Shown: positions 10,071 to 20,862, numbered from the stretch's first letter. The stretch is DNA of 34,003 bases from Chara braunii (GCA_003427395.1 BFEA01000373.1:278016-312018); one strand, 5' to 3'. Notes: generated from the sequence alone by a model not told the origin. Made by a program: numbers and translations.

Positions 10071-11109
10071 AATCCTCTAGGCCCGAGCATGGGTCTGTAT
10101 TTCAGCAGCGCAAGGGTGCACCCACTATAGCGGCCAACGACCCAGACAAACATCCTCAAAGCAAGCCAGCGTCGACCCCCGGCGCTTAGGGGACAATAAA
10201 AGGGGAAACAACCAATAGGCTGTCGCAGGGCCCAGACAAGAATGGGGAGGCTAACGGAACAGGGCGCGGGACCTACCTTCCCTCCTGAGGTCCTGCAGGA
10301 CCGGCCAGCGATCGAATTCCCCTCTACAAAAGCTAAGGGGGATAGTCCCGCAGGACCCTCAACCCCTCAACTTTTCACCGTTCCTGCGCCATCGTCGGCC
10401 GGCCTCGAACCCCGTACCGTCGTGTCACAAGACCAACGTCGTAACCTATAGGGCTGGGCCAGAACCTGAGACCAGCGCCCGCAGAGTACTATACAAGGCA
10501 GTGCAGCGCGGCGCTTTTGGGCCAATAAGCCGGTTGCGAGGTGTCGGCGCGAATACCCTTACAAGGGTATCCGCCCTGGTTTTTGCAAATGACAGAAAAA
10601 AAATGGGTCTGGTCGGCATAAGTCGGGCGAGGTACGGCCGCATCCGGGACCCGTCCTGACTAAGCTAGAGGGTATGTGGGCGCGCAGTTTTAAGGCGCGC
10701 GCGTGATTTTTTCTGATTGAGTGAGCGGCCGGTCTAGTTGACCAACCCGGACCGTGTTATGGCTTGGATAAGGAGTAAGAGCTCGTTCCTGGGTTGGCAT
10801 GCGCGACCGTCGGTAGGACTGGCGCACGGGGTGGCGTGCGGGGTGGCGTGCGGGGCGGCCACGGCGCGGTCTAAGTAGATTGGGGCGGGGGCCTGGTGTT
10901 GGCGCGCAGGCCGCGGTAGGAAAGAAAAGGCCTAGGCTGTTGTTTCCAAGGCTAGGCACGGCGCGGTACGACTTTATACTGGATTCCACGCCTAATTATC
11001 CCAAGTTGGGGCATAGCCCTATAGGTTACGGCGTTGGACTATTACTACAGGGACTCAGGGATCGAGGCCAGCAGGCATTGGTGCAGCAGCGGCGGAGCAT
11101 CATAGGGGG

Positions 11110-11179
11110 AACTGAGGGGGTTGAGGGCTCGACGAGGCTATCCCCCCCTCAGTTTTGCTAGCCCCCTCAGTTTTGCTAG
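11110..11179. repeat. 18 bp tandem pair plus 11 bp inverted arm near the element midpoint
   Basis: Two identical units ending cagttttgctag lie at 11144-11161 and 11162-11179. The upstream word aactgaggggg at 11110-11120 is a perfect complement of ccccctcagtt in either unit, so two alternative hairpins can form. The location is close to the geometric centre of the 6037-16490 element. Confidence 0.7.
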
Positions 11180-12293
11180 TGGGTGCTGCAGCGGACCCGA
11201 CCCATGGAACTCGTAGGGTGTTAGCAGTCCCACTCCGTCTTTAAGACTTTTCTTATATATATGTATAGGTTATTTTACGATATTTTAATTTTGGTCTTTT
11301 TTCTTTATTTCTATTTATTGTTCTCATTACTATCCGCGGTTCCGTTCTGATTCAAGGGGCGCGGTATCGTGTCTGGCGGTCCGAACTGGGAGAAGCCACA
11401 GGGGGGTACCACCGTGATTTGGTCCTCGAGGCATTCGGTAGTCCCCGACGGGGAGGGTGAGGAAAGGATCTGGTCAATGGTCCCGCCCGGGTTAGGCGAG
11501 GGCAGGAGTGAGTGGCGGGGCTGGCCAGCCGGTGTAGGACAGTTGGCGGAGTGGCGTGGGAGGCTCGGCCGGGGCGACTGAGAGTTCGCCCGTCGAGGAG
11601 TTGGTAGTCGGGGCAGTCGGGAGAAACGGGGAAGCACTAAGCACTACAGGGGGGGAGGAACCCGGACGGGTTCCGTGTTGAGGTGCGTCCAGAGGTAAGA
11701 GAGTGCGGAGGTGTTAACGTGTATACGGGGTGGACGGAACCGGAGCATTTCTGCTGTTGTTTCAGAGTCGCTCGTTTGACTCATTCTCGCCTCCCCTTCT
11801 CGGTTCGTACGATTGCATGGCCTGGCCAGAGTGCGCTATTCTGAGCGCAGTGCGTTACAGTGTCGGGCGGACGTCACCGTGGGTTGAAAGGCAGGAGATG
11901 GCGGGAGGTTAGCGAGGGACGGTAGAGAGAGAACTGCATAATTCGCCCGATTGTTAATGAAATTGGGGGAATGAAGTTTTGAACCCAAGGTTCTTGGACC
12001 CCGCGAATCCTCCTGTGGAGCCGGTTTCGATGTTAGAGCTACGGTTTTGTCCACACGCTGGTTATAGGTTGCGCCTCGAAACGCTGATGGTGGTTGTGGC
12101 GCTGCGGAACAAGGCAAGTTGTTCTTGATCTTGATAGGAACGAGCTAGGAAAGAGAAGCTTTGAAGGGCGAAGGGTTGGGCGCCTCCTTTCTCCATTGCC
12201 TTGTCGCCATGAGAGTGAGGCTCCGTTCCAGCCGTGGCAAGCGTTTCGGGTGGCGGCCTACTGTCGTTCGGAGGTGGAAGACAGGTGTGCGAA

Positions 12294-12412
12294 TTTAGTC
12301 GTGATCGTGGGTAGGTGCGACGAACTGAGGAGGGCGGGAAGAGCCGGAGGGCGGATTTAGCCGTGATCGTGGGTAGATGCGACGAACTGAGGAGGGCGGG
12401 AAGAGTCGGAGG
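12294..12412. repeat. 62 bp tandem duplication in the central region
   Basis: Units starting tttagtcgtgatcgtggg (12294) and tttagccgtgatcgtggg (12356) share the continuing gacgaactgaggagggcggg block with only a few differences. Confidence 0.9.
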
Positions 12413-14620
12413 CGAAGCTACGGTGCTGAGCTGCACCGTGGAAAGCACCCGGACGCTTTTTACGTCCAGATCCATTCGCAGGTCGCGACGGGAGAGTAAC
12501 GGAAGGAGGCGGGAGTGAAGGACTCTGCATGCCGCTCGATCCTTCACGGATTCCAGCGAGGTAAGTTGCGAACCTGGGGGTTTGCGCGGGGCGACTTGCA
12601 TAACGACATTGGGTTTGTTAGTAGATGAGTAGGTCAGGAGTCAGTAAGGAAAGGGCGTGCGCAGCAGTGGAAGAGGAGGAAAAGCGGATGAACCTGGCCG
12701 ATGAATCGCGCCAGGTGCGTGCACGTTGGAAAAGGGGGGAGATGGGCGATGTGGGGAGGAGGTAGCGTGTATGTTTCTTAACGAAGGCGAGCTGGAGCGG
12801 GAGTGGGATGCGCGAGCTATGGCGAAGTAAGGAAGAAAAAAGGAGTGAAACTAACCCGGGGTTTTAGTAGTGGGGGACCCCACTTCTAAAGTTAGATTCG
12901 AGAGAAAGTCAGTAGAAGGGGAGGTATAGAAGAAGAGGGCTGCGTGGAGGCTACGGTGGAGAGGGGCGGAAGTAACGGATTTTGGTCGTTGTTTGGTCAA
13001 TTCTAACGTGAGGAGGCCTCATGCAAAGGTTTTCGAGCATGGTGAGTACGTTGGTAAGGTTAGAATTGGGGATTGGCGGTTAGTGTCTGAGTGGCATTAG
13101 TAAGGGAGTGGTTGTAGAGTGGCGATGTATCTTCCCGTGTTCTAGCGGAAGATTCATTCGATTTTGCTCGTTCCCGTTGGAGGAGGTGGCTGCAGTCATA
13201 CGTTCCGTCGCTGCTTCGCTAGCATCGCAGTTCCCGATTGAACCCGACCGTAAACTCGGCTGGCTGCAAGCTGGAAGTACAGAAGGAGGGGTTGGTCCGG
13301 ACTGTCAATTGGTGGTCTTGCCGGGCTCGGCATCACGGACTGCGCTCAGGGGAGGAACTGTATTCCAGGAGGCGTGTATACCCCGTTTCAGCAGAGCGTC
13401 AGTCAAATTCGCTCTCAGTAACAACTGCGATGGTTGCCTCCCGAAGTCCTGGCGTGGGCGGCTTTTGCACCTGACAACTCTGGGGCCCGTGTTTACCTGG
13501 CTGGGGCATCCCAGCGATCTGGGAGGCGGACAGTGGACGGGGGGCTAAGCGGAGGAGCGACAGTGATTGGGTCGGGAGGCATACAGGGTGGCCGGTGGAC
13601 AGCGATAGTATCGTTGAGTGACATTGTGTTGGTGGGCACTTGCTTGCTGAGCATATTCCGTGGATGGCCGATTCTGTCGGGCGTACAGGCTGATTGATTC
13701 ATTGGAGACAGCAGAGTGCCACGGCGGGCAGGCTGCGGTTCCATAACTATGCATGTGGCCGTTCGCTCGAGCTGTACCTTCCGCTGAGGCAGCTGCCAGG
13801 CTACTGCTGTCTTGCCAGGCTCGTTGTACTTCCGAAGAGCGCGGCAGCACAGTCCGCTGTGTGCCCTGCTGATTTGTATCGATTACTGCTCTGCTACAGT
13901 AGTTGTCAAGCCTGGTACGGACTGCTACACCGCATTGAGTAAGGCCGTGTAAGACCGTGTGACTGCAGCCCCACCACACGTAGCGAAGGCATGGTACCAG
14001 GAGGGGCGGTCGGCCTGTGTGAGGGGATTGGTGTTATGTTTTGGAGGGTCGTCAGGGGAAAGCTGGTTCGGCAGTTGGACAGTAGTTTTGAGCAAGCTGT
14101 TACACTTGGTCGTCGTTGTGGGGTCCTCAGGCGGCTTGAGAAATCAAGGCCCTCTCGCGCGAGTCTGAGCGCACCACTTTTGGATCTGAGAGACTAAACC
14201 TTTCTACTTCTGCCCTTCTTACTCTGAGTCTAGTCTATTGGTTTTGAGAGGAAGGCGGATGGCGGGATTGCAACCCGAAATCTGCGCCAAGGCCTCTGTG
14301 GGAGGTTTGCCCCACCCATTGCGGGAGCTCTGCCGGAGCCTAGGCGAGGCTCTAGAGGCAGGGAATTGAAAGGTAACCATTGCTTCCCCTGTGTACACCC
14401 TGATATAACCCCTACTTGTACATCTTGCTATGTTTGACTGAGTATACTGTATGCACCCCTACTTTGACTTTGGTTTGACTGACAGGACACAAGTCAGACT
14501 AATGTGTGTGCAATCGCAGTTTCAGTTTGTTGATTGCCTGAACGCAGATTGTGAACTCAAGGGGTTGCATCAGGGGGAAAGGTGGGTGAAAGGTGGTTTT
14601 GCTCGAGCCTGAATGGGTCC

Positions 14621-15450
14621 TATGGGGTCAGACCAGTTCCATAAGATTGGACGGCCTGACCGCTATGTTTATTTTTGAATTGTGTGGAGAGTCAGACCAT
14701 AAGATTGAACGGTCTGATTGCTCTGAATTGTGAGGGTTGATTGTGGCTGATTTTTCAGGGGCCGAACCTGTACCATAAGATTGGAGGGTTTGGTCGCCAT
14801 GTTTGATTGGGGTTTGTACTGTTTCCTCTGTTTTTGGTCGAGGAGGTCTGAGCAAGTCCATAAGATTGGACGGCTCAGCCCCCCCCTCTTGTTTCATTCC
14901 GAGGGAGTAATTCCCGCTGGGGGCAGGGCATGTCCATAAGATTGGATGGCCTTGGACTCACGCCGCACACGGTGGGATCGGAGATAAACGAACCTGACAA
15001 AGGACCAGATGTGTTCCATAAGATTGGACGGTCAGGCCCAATGCCTCGCACATGCTGGAACCCAAAGGGTTAAATTTTGGCTATATTTTATACTATCATA
15101 TTTATGAACAGGCTAGTTAGGCATTGGTTCCATAAGATTGGATGGTCTGGCTAAAACTTATCATAAAGTGAAGTGTGTATAACTAAAACTATAATTGAAG
15201 GTAACCCTCGGCAGGCTGGGCCTTGTTCTAAGATGACCGGCTCAGTCCTATGCCCAGCTTTTGAACACCAAGCTCAGAGAGGTATATATAATTTGGATAT
15301 CTAACAGTTCAGGGCGGTTGAGCCTTGTTCTAAGATGAACGACTTAGTCATACGCCCCAAAAGGAAGAGAGAAGTAGTTGTGCAACCTGTTCGTGTATAC
15401 TCAATGGCTTAGTCAGGCAGGTTCCATAAGATTGAACGGCTTGACTTTAT
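14621..15450 (-). repeat. Right subterminal hairpin array
   Basis: About ten units share the plus-strand loop ccataagattgga(c/t)gg, whose complement aligns with the left-arm loop (about 11 of 16 bases, both with a central ctta word). Stems differ by unit but still pair: AGTCAGACC/GGTCTGATT (14690-14698/14711-14719, one G-T), CCGAACC/GGTTTGG (14762-14768/14787-14793, one G-T), CTGAGC/GCTCAG (14848-14853/14873-14878), CTGGGCC/GGCTCAG (15216-15222/15239-15245, one G-T), AGTCAGGC/GCTTGACT (15410-15417/15438-15445, one G-T). Units near 15004, 15117 and 15309 are degraded. Confidence 0.8.
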
Positions 15451-15735
15451 GCCCTATGTAAGCTGGGTATAAGGGAATAAAGCATCGAGAGATTACGAAC
15501 TATTGTTTGCGAAGGTTGACTTGGGATGGCGAGAATACTTACCTTTGTGGTTTGACCTGCATGTGACTGAGGGAGGCTACTACTTGGTGTGAGCTTCAGT
15601 TTGACAGGTAGCTGCTGTAGTTGCTCGCCACGTGCTAGAGCGATATGAGTTAGTTCAATTCCTGCATTTTCTGGGCTAAGTTTGTTTTACTTAGATCAAT
15701 TCTCGCATTTTATGAGATCTTTTATTATTCTTGGG

Positions 15736-16045
15736 TTTGTATAAATTTTGGTAAGCTACTTTCTCTACGGGAAGCGCAGCCGAAATTTCTACAAATCAAG
15801 GGAGTTAGTCAATTCTTGACTTTTCAAAGTTCAACTTGTCTAAAGTTCATATATGACTTAGTAAAAATCTGGAAAGTCTCCTTTTCTAAAGGGAGTGTCG
15901 CCCAAATTTTTGCTAATTCAGGGAGTTCGACAAAAATTGGACTTTGGAAAGTCAAAGACTATTTCTGTTTTCATATTCGGGCGGATATAAATTCTGAAAA
16001 GACACTTTTCCTACGGAAAGCGCTGCCGAAATTTTCTTGATTTAG
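15736..16045 (-). repeat. Three degenerate tandem units in the right arm (mirror of 6417-6722)
   Basis: In plus-strand order the cgggaagcgcagccgaaattt, gggagtgtcgcccaaattttt and ggaaagcgctgccgaaatttt variants mark the three units, the reverse of the left-arm set. The inverted order supports one event producing both arms before the units diverged. Confidence 0.7.
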
Positions 16046-16490
16046 AGGAGTTAGATTATATTTTGAGAGGTGGCGATTCTGACAATCCACCCTGAGTAGG
16101 GGAGATCCTGCCGTTAGTCTACCTTTGCTTGGGCACTGGCTTAGAGGTAGGCTTATACTTAGTTGGCGGGTAACTTTGAGTAAGAGTGCGCTATGGAGGT
16201 TCATCCCCCATATGCTGATGATTTAGCTTGGGCATTGGCCTGTCTTATGGTACAAGCCTTTCTTGGACATTCGATTCAGGACTTGGGCTAGTTCAGCTTG
16301 ATCCTGCAAGGATCATCATCTGTTATCATTAATAATAGGTCGGTTGCCAATTCGTCGGCTCACGACTCAATTCCTACCCGCTCCCCATACTCAACCTAAA
16401 AGGCTTTAGCCCTGGTGATCTTTTGTTTGTTAAGGGTTTCACCCGGATTTTTATTGAATGATCATTTAACAAAGGTACCGAGTATTTAAT

Positions 16491-16867
16491 TGAGGTCGGC
16501 TGGCTGGAGGCTGGAGTTTGCATGGGTGAGAATTAGTCCGCGACAGCACCAGTTCGCTGCAGTCCAATCGGACACTGTGGAAGACCCGGCAGCCACCCAA
16601 GCGTCACGTGAGGGAGATCAGGTGGCTGTTGTCCAGCCGCGAAGCAACATCAAGCCCCGAGTGAACGGGAAGGCGAAATCAGCATCGCAGGCCGGAAACG
16701 GACAACTAGCACCACCATGGGTCAAGTTCAACTTGACCGAGGCCGAGTACAAGTACCGCAACCGTTACGGCTGCTGTTACTGGTGCAACAGCACCAAGCA
16801 CAAGACCTCCCTTTGCCAAGATCAGGCCAAGGAGGATGTGCGGTCTTGTCTTAACTCGGGAAACTGA
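16491..16867 (+). pseudogene. gag: Ty3/gypsy gag, C-terminal part with CCHC zinc knuckle (nucleocapsid)
   Basis: The frame from about 16490 to the TGA at 16865-16867 ends in a basic linker (KPRVNGKAKSASQ), then NLTEAEYKYRNRYG and a perfect C-X2-C-X4-H-X4-C knuckle (CYWCNSTKHKTSLC, about 16776-16817). In this family the knuckle binds element RNA. There is no capsid part upstream; the sequence before it is the inverted-repeat element. The capsid half at 220-1518 on the opposite strand is the likely missing partner. The true start of the surviving part cannot be chosen, since the junction has cut it. Confidence 0.8.
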
Positions 16868-17795
16868 GTTGCACAGGAGGTGAGGCGACTCCACCTCTCA
16901 CTCCGCCAGATTCGGCCGCCTTGTTAGCGGCCTCCTACACATCTGGGGAGGATGCACATGTCGCAAGTCCTCGGTACACTTACGAGGAGTATGTTGTCCA
17001 CTTGGTCCCACCGCTGGACCAACCGCTCCATGTGCAACAATCCACCGCATGCACGGTTTCATCACCATCGGCAACCGATTCGGCAGCTTCGCTGCAATCT
17101 ATCGCCAGGGATTCGACATCATGGTCAAGACTTGAAGAGCTCGACCCGTTGACGTTCACGGACTTACAGTGGATGCCCGTTCCCCCGACCGGTCGATTAC
17201 CGAAACCGCATTGCAACATGCTCATGGCACAATTGCGGGATTACTTGCACACTGCAGTACCAACTCTGTTGATGGACGTCGGAGTAGAGGTTGTCGACCT
17301 TCACGCCTACATCGCGAAGATCGACCGCGAGTTCAAGATGCAATGGTACAACAACATCGACGCAACATTGCTATATGTACGCATTCAGATCGGAGAAGCG
17401 ACCTGCAGCGCTTTGATCGATTGTGAGCATCTCGCAACTACATCAGTCAGGACTTCATGGTGCGCGCCGGCCTTGGCCCATGCGTCCGAAGGAAGCCCCA
17501 GCCTACGCAAGTCACGTTGGCGGACGGTCACACGCACAAGTCAATCAACCGGTGCATTGATGACGTCCCAGTGTACTTTGCCCCTCACGCAAGTGAGGCG
17601 GTGTCCTTTGACATTCTGGACACCAAATTTAACATGATCTTGGGCATGTCATGGCTGCGAAGCGAGGATCACCCGGTGAACTTCTATCACTGCACCATTC
17701 ACATTCGTCATCAGAACGGAATACTAGTCCCATGTACGGTGCCTCTTCCTCATCCTTCGATCAGCTGCCACGTGGTATCCGCCGCAAGCATGTGA
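16868..17795 (+). pseudogene. pol: Ty3/gypsy pol, protease region, frameshifted at the active site
   Basis: Coding starts around 16921 in one frame (LVPPLDQPLHVQQ, ELDPLTFTDLQWM, MQWYNNIDATLLYVRIQIGEATCSALIDC). It moves to another frame at about 17425 (NYISQDFMVRAGLG, FDILDTKFNMILGMSWLRSEDHP). The shift falls in the aspartic protease signature: the reading D-C-G-A is recovered only if one G is missing at about 17425, so the catalytic triad motif is destroyed. ILGMSWL is the usual conserved C-terminal protease block. The protease would process the polyprotein. Gag ends with a stop just upstream in a different frame, so the original element probably used frameshifting or a separate pol start. 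TGA at 17793-17795 looks like CGA-to-TGA. Confidence 0.8.
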
Positions 17796-19260
17796 GCTTC
17801 CATCATCAGAGACGACATCGAGGAGATAGGGGTGTGTTTTCTCCACGCCCTCCCGCCCCATGACGCTTCATCGACGGACTCTTCTTCGGATCCACGCATC
17901 ACCGAGTTTCTCGACGCCTACAGCGACGTGTTCGAAGGCCCGCACGGAGTAGTACCGGATCGGCCCATCCGCCACGAGATCATCCTCGAGGACGGGGCCG
18001 TACCTCCACGTGGTTACATCTACCGAATGAGCGAGGAAGAGTTAAGTGTGCTTCGAGCACAACTCGACGACCTTCTGGAGAAAGGCTAGATTCGGCCTAG
18101 CTCATCGCCATACGGTGCTCCTGTTCTCTTCGTCTGGAAGAAGAACAAGGATTTGCGGTTGTGCATCGATTATCGCAAGCTCAACCTGCAGACGATCAGA
18201 AACGTCGGCCCTCTCCCACGCATCGACGATCTTCTCGAGCGACTGGGCGGCGCCAAGTTCTTCTCCAAGCTCAATCTCAAGCCGGAATATCACCAACTCG
18301 AGATTCGGCAGGAGGACCACTACAAGATCGCATTTAAGACGCGATATGGGCATTTCGAATGGCTGGTTATGCCATTTGGCCTTACGAATGCCCCGACCAC
18401 TTTCCAAGCGGCTATGACAACGGAGTTCCGACACATGCTGGATCGATACGTAGTTATCTACCTCGACGACATCCTGGTCTACAGCCGGAGTTTGGAGGAG
18501 CATGTGGAACACCTGCGCACCATTTTGGAGCGGCTACGACAAACCAAGTATAAAGCCAACCGCGACAAGTGTGAATTCGCGCGGCAGGAGCTGGAGTACT
18601 TGGGACATTATGTGACGCCGCAAGGCATCCGTCCGCTTTCGGACAAGATCGAGGCCCTGCGAGTATGGCCCGAGCCCACCAACACCACGAACGTTCGTTC
18701 ATTCATGGGATTGGCGGGCTACTATCAGCGATTCATCACCGGATACTCGAGGATTGTTGCACCTATGACGAGATTACAATCGCCAAAGGTGCCATTCGTA
18801 TTCGATGACGACGCACGCCGGTCATTCCAAGCACTTAAGACGGCTATGCTCATGGCACCCGTCCTTAGCATCTATGACCCTACCCTGCCTACGAGAGTGA
18901 CGACTGATGCTTCCAGCTATGGCATCGGGGCAGTCTTGGAACAGCACGACGGCGACGACTGACACCCTGTGGTCCTGTGGAGTATTTCAGCCACAAAGTG
19001 CCTCCCATCAACTCGCTTAATGATGCAAGGAAGAAGGAGCTGCTCGCATTCGTCATGGCTCTCAAGCGATGGCGGCACTTCCTCCTTGGGCGTCGTACGT
19101 TCACATGGGTTACGGACAACAATCCATTGACCTACTACAAGACGCAGGATACGGTGAGCAGCACGATCGGACGATGGATGTACTTCATCGACCAAATTGA
19201 ATTTGACTTCACACCGAAACATCTTCCCGGCCTCTCAAATCACGCAGCAGATGCACTCTC
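17796..19260 (+). pseudogene. pol: Ty3/gypsy pol, reverse transcriptase and RNase H
   Basis: The frame continues from the protease. RT blocks appear in order: LRLCIDYRKLN (about 18150), LPRIDDLLERLGGAKFFSKL, YGHFEWLVMPFGLTNAP, and the catalytic YLDDILVYS (about 18459-18485). FMGLAGYYQRFI follows in the connection. RNase H begins TDASSYGIGAVLEQ (about 18903) and continues YFSHKVPP and TDNNPLTYYKTQ. TAG at 18087-18089 falls where GWIRPSSSPYGAP is expected (TGG-to-TAG). TGA at 18960-18962 is another Trp position. A near-perfect 8 bp tandem duplication (18965-18972 and 18973-18980) then shifts the frame. The YLDD is intact, but the reading frame is broken at least three times. It would copy RNA into DNA in virus-like particles; this copy cannot. 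Confidence 0.9.
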
Positions 19261-20862
19261 GCGAAGACCTGATCTTTGCGCTATGACACATCATGCCTTC
19301 GCATTCGAAGAGGAGCTTCAGCGACACTTCATCCGGGACTACGAGTCCGATCCAGATTTCGCCACGCTATATGCGCAGCAATCTTTGGATCACCCACCAG
19401 CCAGCCACTATCGCATCGCCGATGGGTACTTGCTCCTGCACTCGCGGGGCAAGGACTTACTATGTGTCCCACGCGACCGCCGTCTTCGGACTCGCCTCCC
19501 TGGCGAGTATCATGATTCCCGACTCGCCGGCCATTTCGGAGTCAACCGCACTATTGCACGACTTCGACAACAATTCCGATGGCCCGACCTCGTCACCGAT
19601 GTCACGAAGTATTGCGACTCTTGCGAAGTTTGCCGAGGAAGCAAACCTCGCAACCGCAACTCCTACGGCGAGCTGCGCCCGATGCCGATCCCGTAGGAAC
19701 CCGGTCTCTCCATTGCCATGGATGTCACCGGACCATTCCCCCGCGACCGCCTCGGACACGACGGCATCCTCACGGTCGTGGACCGATTGAGTAAGTACAC
19801 ACGTTTTCTCCCTTGCAAGTACTACTCCACGGCTCCCGAGATGGCACGGCTCCTGCACACCGGCTGGATTTGCGGCCATGGTGTACCGGAAGGCATAGTC
19901 AGCAACCGCGACACTCGTTTCATGTCGGCATTTTTTACTACACTCATGCAGGAGTTCGACACGAAGATGAAGCCAAGTTCAACTCGGCATCAACAGACAG
20001 ACGGGCAGACGGAGCGGGCACATCAAACCGCTCAAATGATGCTTCGTACGCTCATCCGTCCGGACCAGAAAGATTGGGTTGACCGCCTCCCCGACATCGA
20101 GTTTGCCTACAACACTTCGGTGCACCCGGCAATCGGCATAACTCCATTCGAGTTGCACCACAGTGGACGGAAAGGCCGTATCTTCGCCGACCTTCTCCTC
20201 CCACGACCAGACGGCATCGATGCCGCTTGCTCTCCCGCGTCCGTCCGGAAGTACAGGGAATTGCTGGCCCAAGTCCGGGCGAATATGCAAAAGGCTCAAG
20301 TTCGCATGCAGCAGCAAGCCAACAGGCATCGCGCGCCATGTCCCATCCGCGCCGGCGACCTGGTTTGGGTTTCCGCGGAAGAGTTTGCACTGGAACAGGA
20401 TGTATCACGCAAACTATTTCCCAAGTGGTTTGGACCATGGCCTGTAACATCAGCCGCGGGCGATGAGCCCGATGACCCTTCATTTGTGATCAACATTCCC
20501 CCGCATCTGACGGTCCATCCAGTCTTTCACGCCTCAAAGCTGGCAACATACACGCCAGCTAAGAGCAACGACTTTCCAGGCCGACGATCGCAGGACCCTC
20601 CTTCTATGGATGGTCATCAGGAAGTAGACCGCGTCATCACCGATCCCAAGTACGCCAGTAAGCCCCGACAGTACAAAGTGGATTCAAAGCCTGCGATCGC
20701 GACGACACTCGGTGGATTTCATGAGCAGATTTGAAAGCATCCGCACCGCTGATCTACGCGCATTATGAGAAGCAAAGGTTAGCTCAGGAAGCTTCACGAC
20801 CGGCCCCTCCCACCCGGACTGTGATCCCTCCCTCAGACAGACAGCTTCGCCCTCGCAGGTAA
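19261..20862 (+). pseudogene. pol: Ty3/gypsy pol, integrase with chromodomain-like tail
   Basis: The zinc-binding domain is seen at about 19505-19640 (EYHDSRLAGHFG then CDSCEVC). TAG at 19694-19696 follows PMPIP, then the same frame resumes with the DDE core: AMDVTGPFPRD (first Asp), VSNRDTRFMS and GQTERAHQ (Glu). The second catalytic Asp, normally in SDRD, is Asn here (about 19903), a G-to-A change. The C-terminus has PKWFGPWPV, VHPVFHASKL and EVDRVITDPKY..KPRQYKV, like the start of a chromodomain in chromoviruses. A shift near 20685 breaks the chromodomain; the other frame continues to a TAA at 20860-20862. Integrase inserts the cDNA, and the chromodomain steers it to chromatin. Polypurine tract and LTR follow directly. 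Confidence 0.9.

Larger units (their letters stand above)
8401..14259. other. Central non-coding region of the inverted-repeat element
   Basis: I recognise no protein. The longest frames are under 180 codons and low-complexity. The plus strand is C-rich from about 8400 to 10440 and G-rich from about 10440 to 14250, a clear reversal of GC skew. Exact 5' splice-site-like AGGTRAGT words occur on the plus strand near 8427, 8589 and 12554, with weaker ones near 11692 and 13037. A spliced or long non-coding transcript is therefore possible. No similarity of the inner halves to each other was convincing by eye. Confidence 0.5.
6037..16490. mobile_element. 10.4 kb non-coding element with 2.3 kb terminal inverted repeats and subterminal hairpin arrays
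   Basis: The outer ends match as inverted repeats: left from ataaatactcagtac at about 6041, right complement from attaaatactcggtacc ending at about 16488. Matching continues inwards to about 8400 and 14260. Shared blocks include the gatgatcct(t/g)(g/c)(t/a)aggatcaagc segment, the cagaaaatgcaggaattga segment and the gagctcccgcaat segment. The centre (8401-14259) has no recognisable gene. The right end abuts gag C-terminal coding sequence, so the element probably inserted into gag. No target duplication can be defined, because the left junction is rearranged. Long inverted repeats with repeated subterminal motifs suit a non-autonomous DNA transposon or foldback element of Mutator or CACTA style. 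A DIRS-type element with inverted LTRs is an alternative, but no recombinase is seen. Confidence 0.7.
14260..16490 (-). repeat. Right terminal inverted repeat arm
   Basis: This is the complement of 6037-8400. From the outer end inwards it holds the terminal AT-rich segment, the triple degenerate repeat (15736-16045), the hairpin array (15450-14621) and the tgcgggagctctgccgg block near 14330. Compared with the left arm it has about 75-100 bp extra at 16330-16410. It meets gag coding sequence at about 16491. Confidence 0.8.

Noticed and set aside
9662-10189. 175-codon frame in the centre of the inverted-repeat element
   Set aside because: The sequence is rich in Pro, Arg and His from C-rich DNA, has no motif, and overlaps a diverged duplication.
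12062-12601. 179-codon minus-strand frame in the G-rich half
   Set aside because: It is Ser, Leu and Pro rich, spans a 62 bp tandem duplication and has no domain signature.
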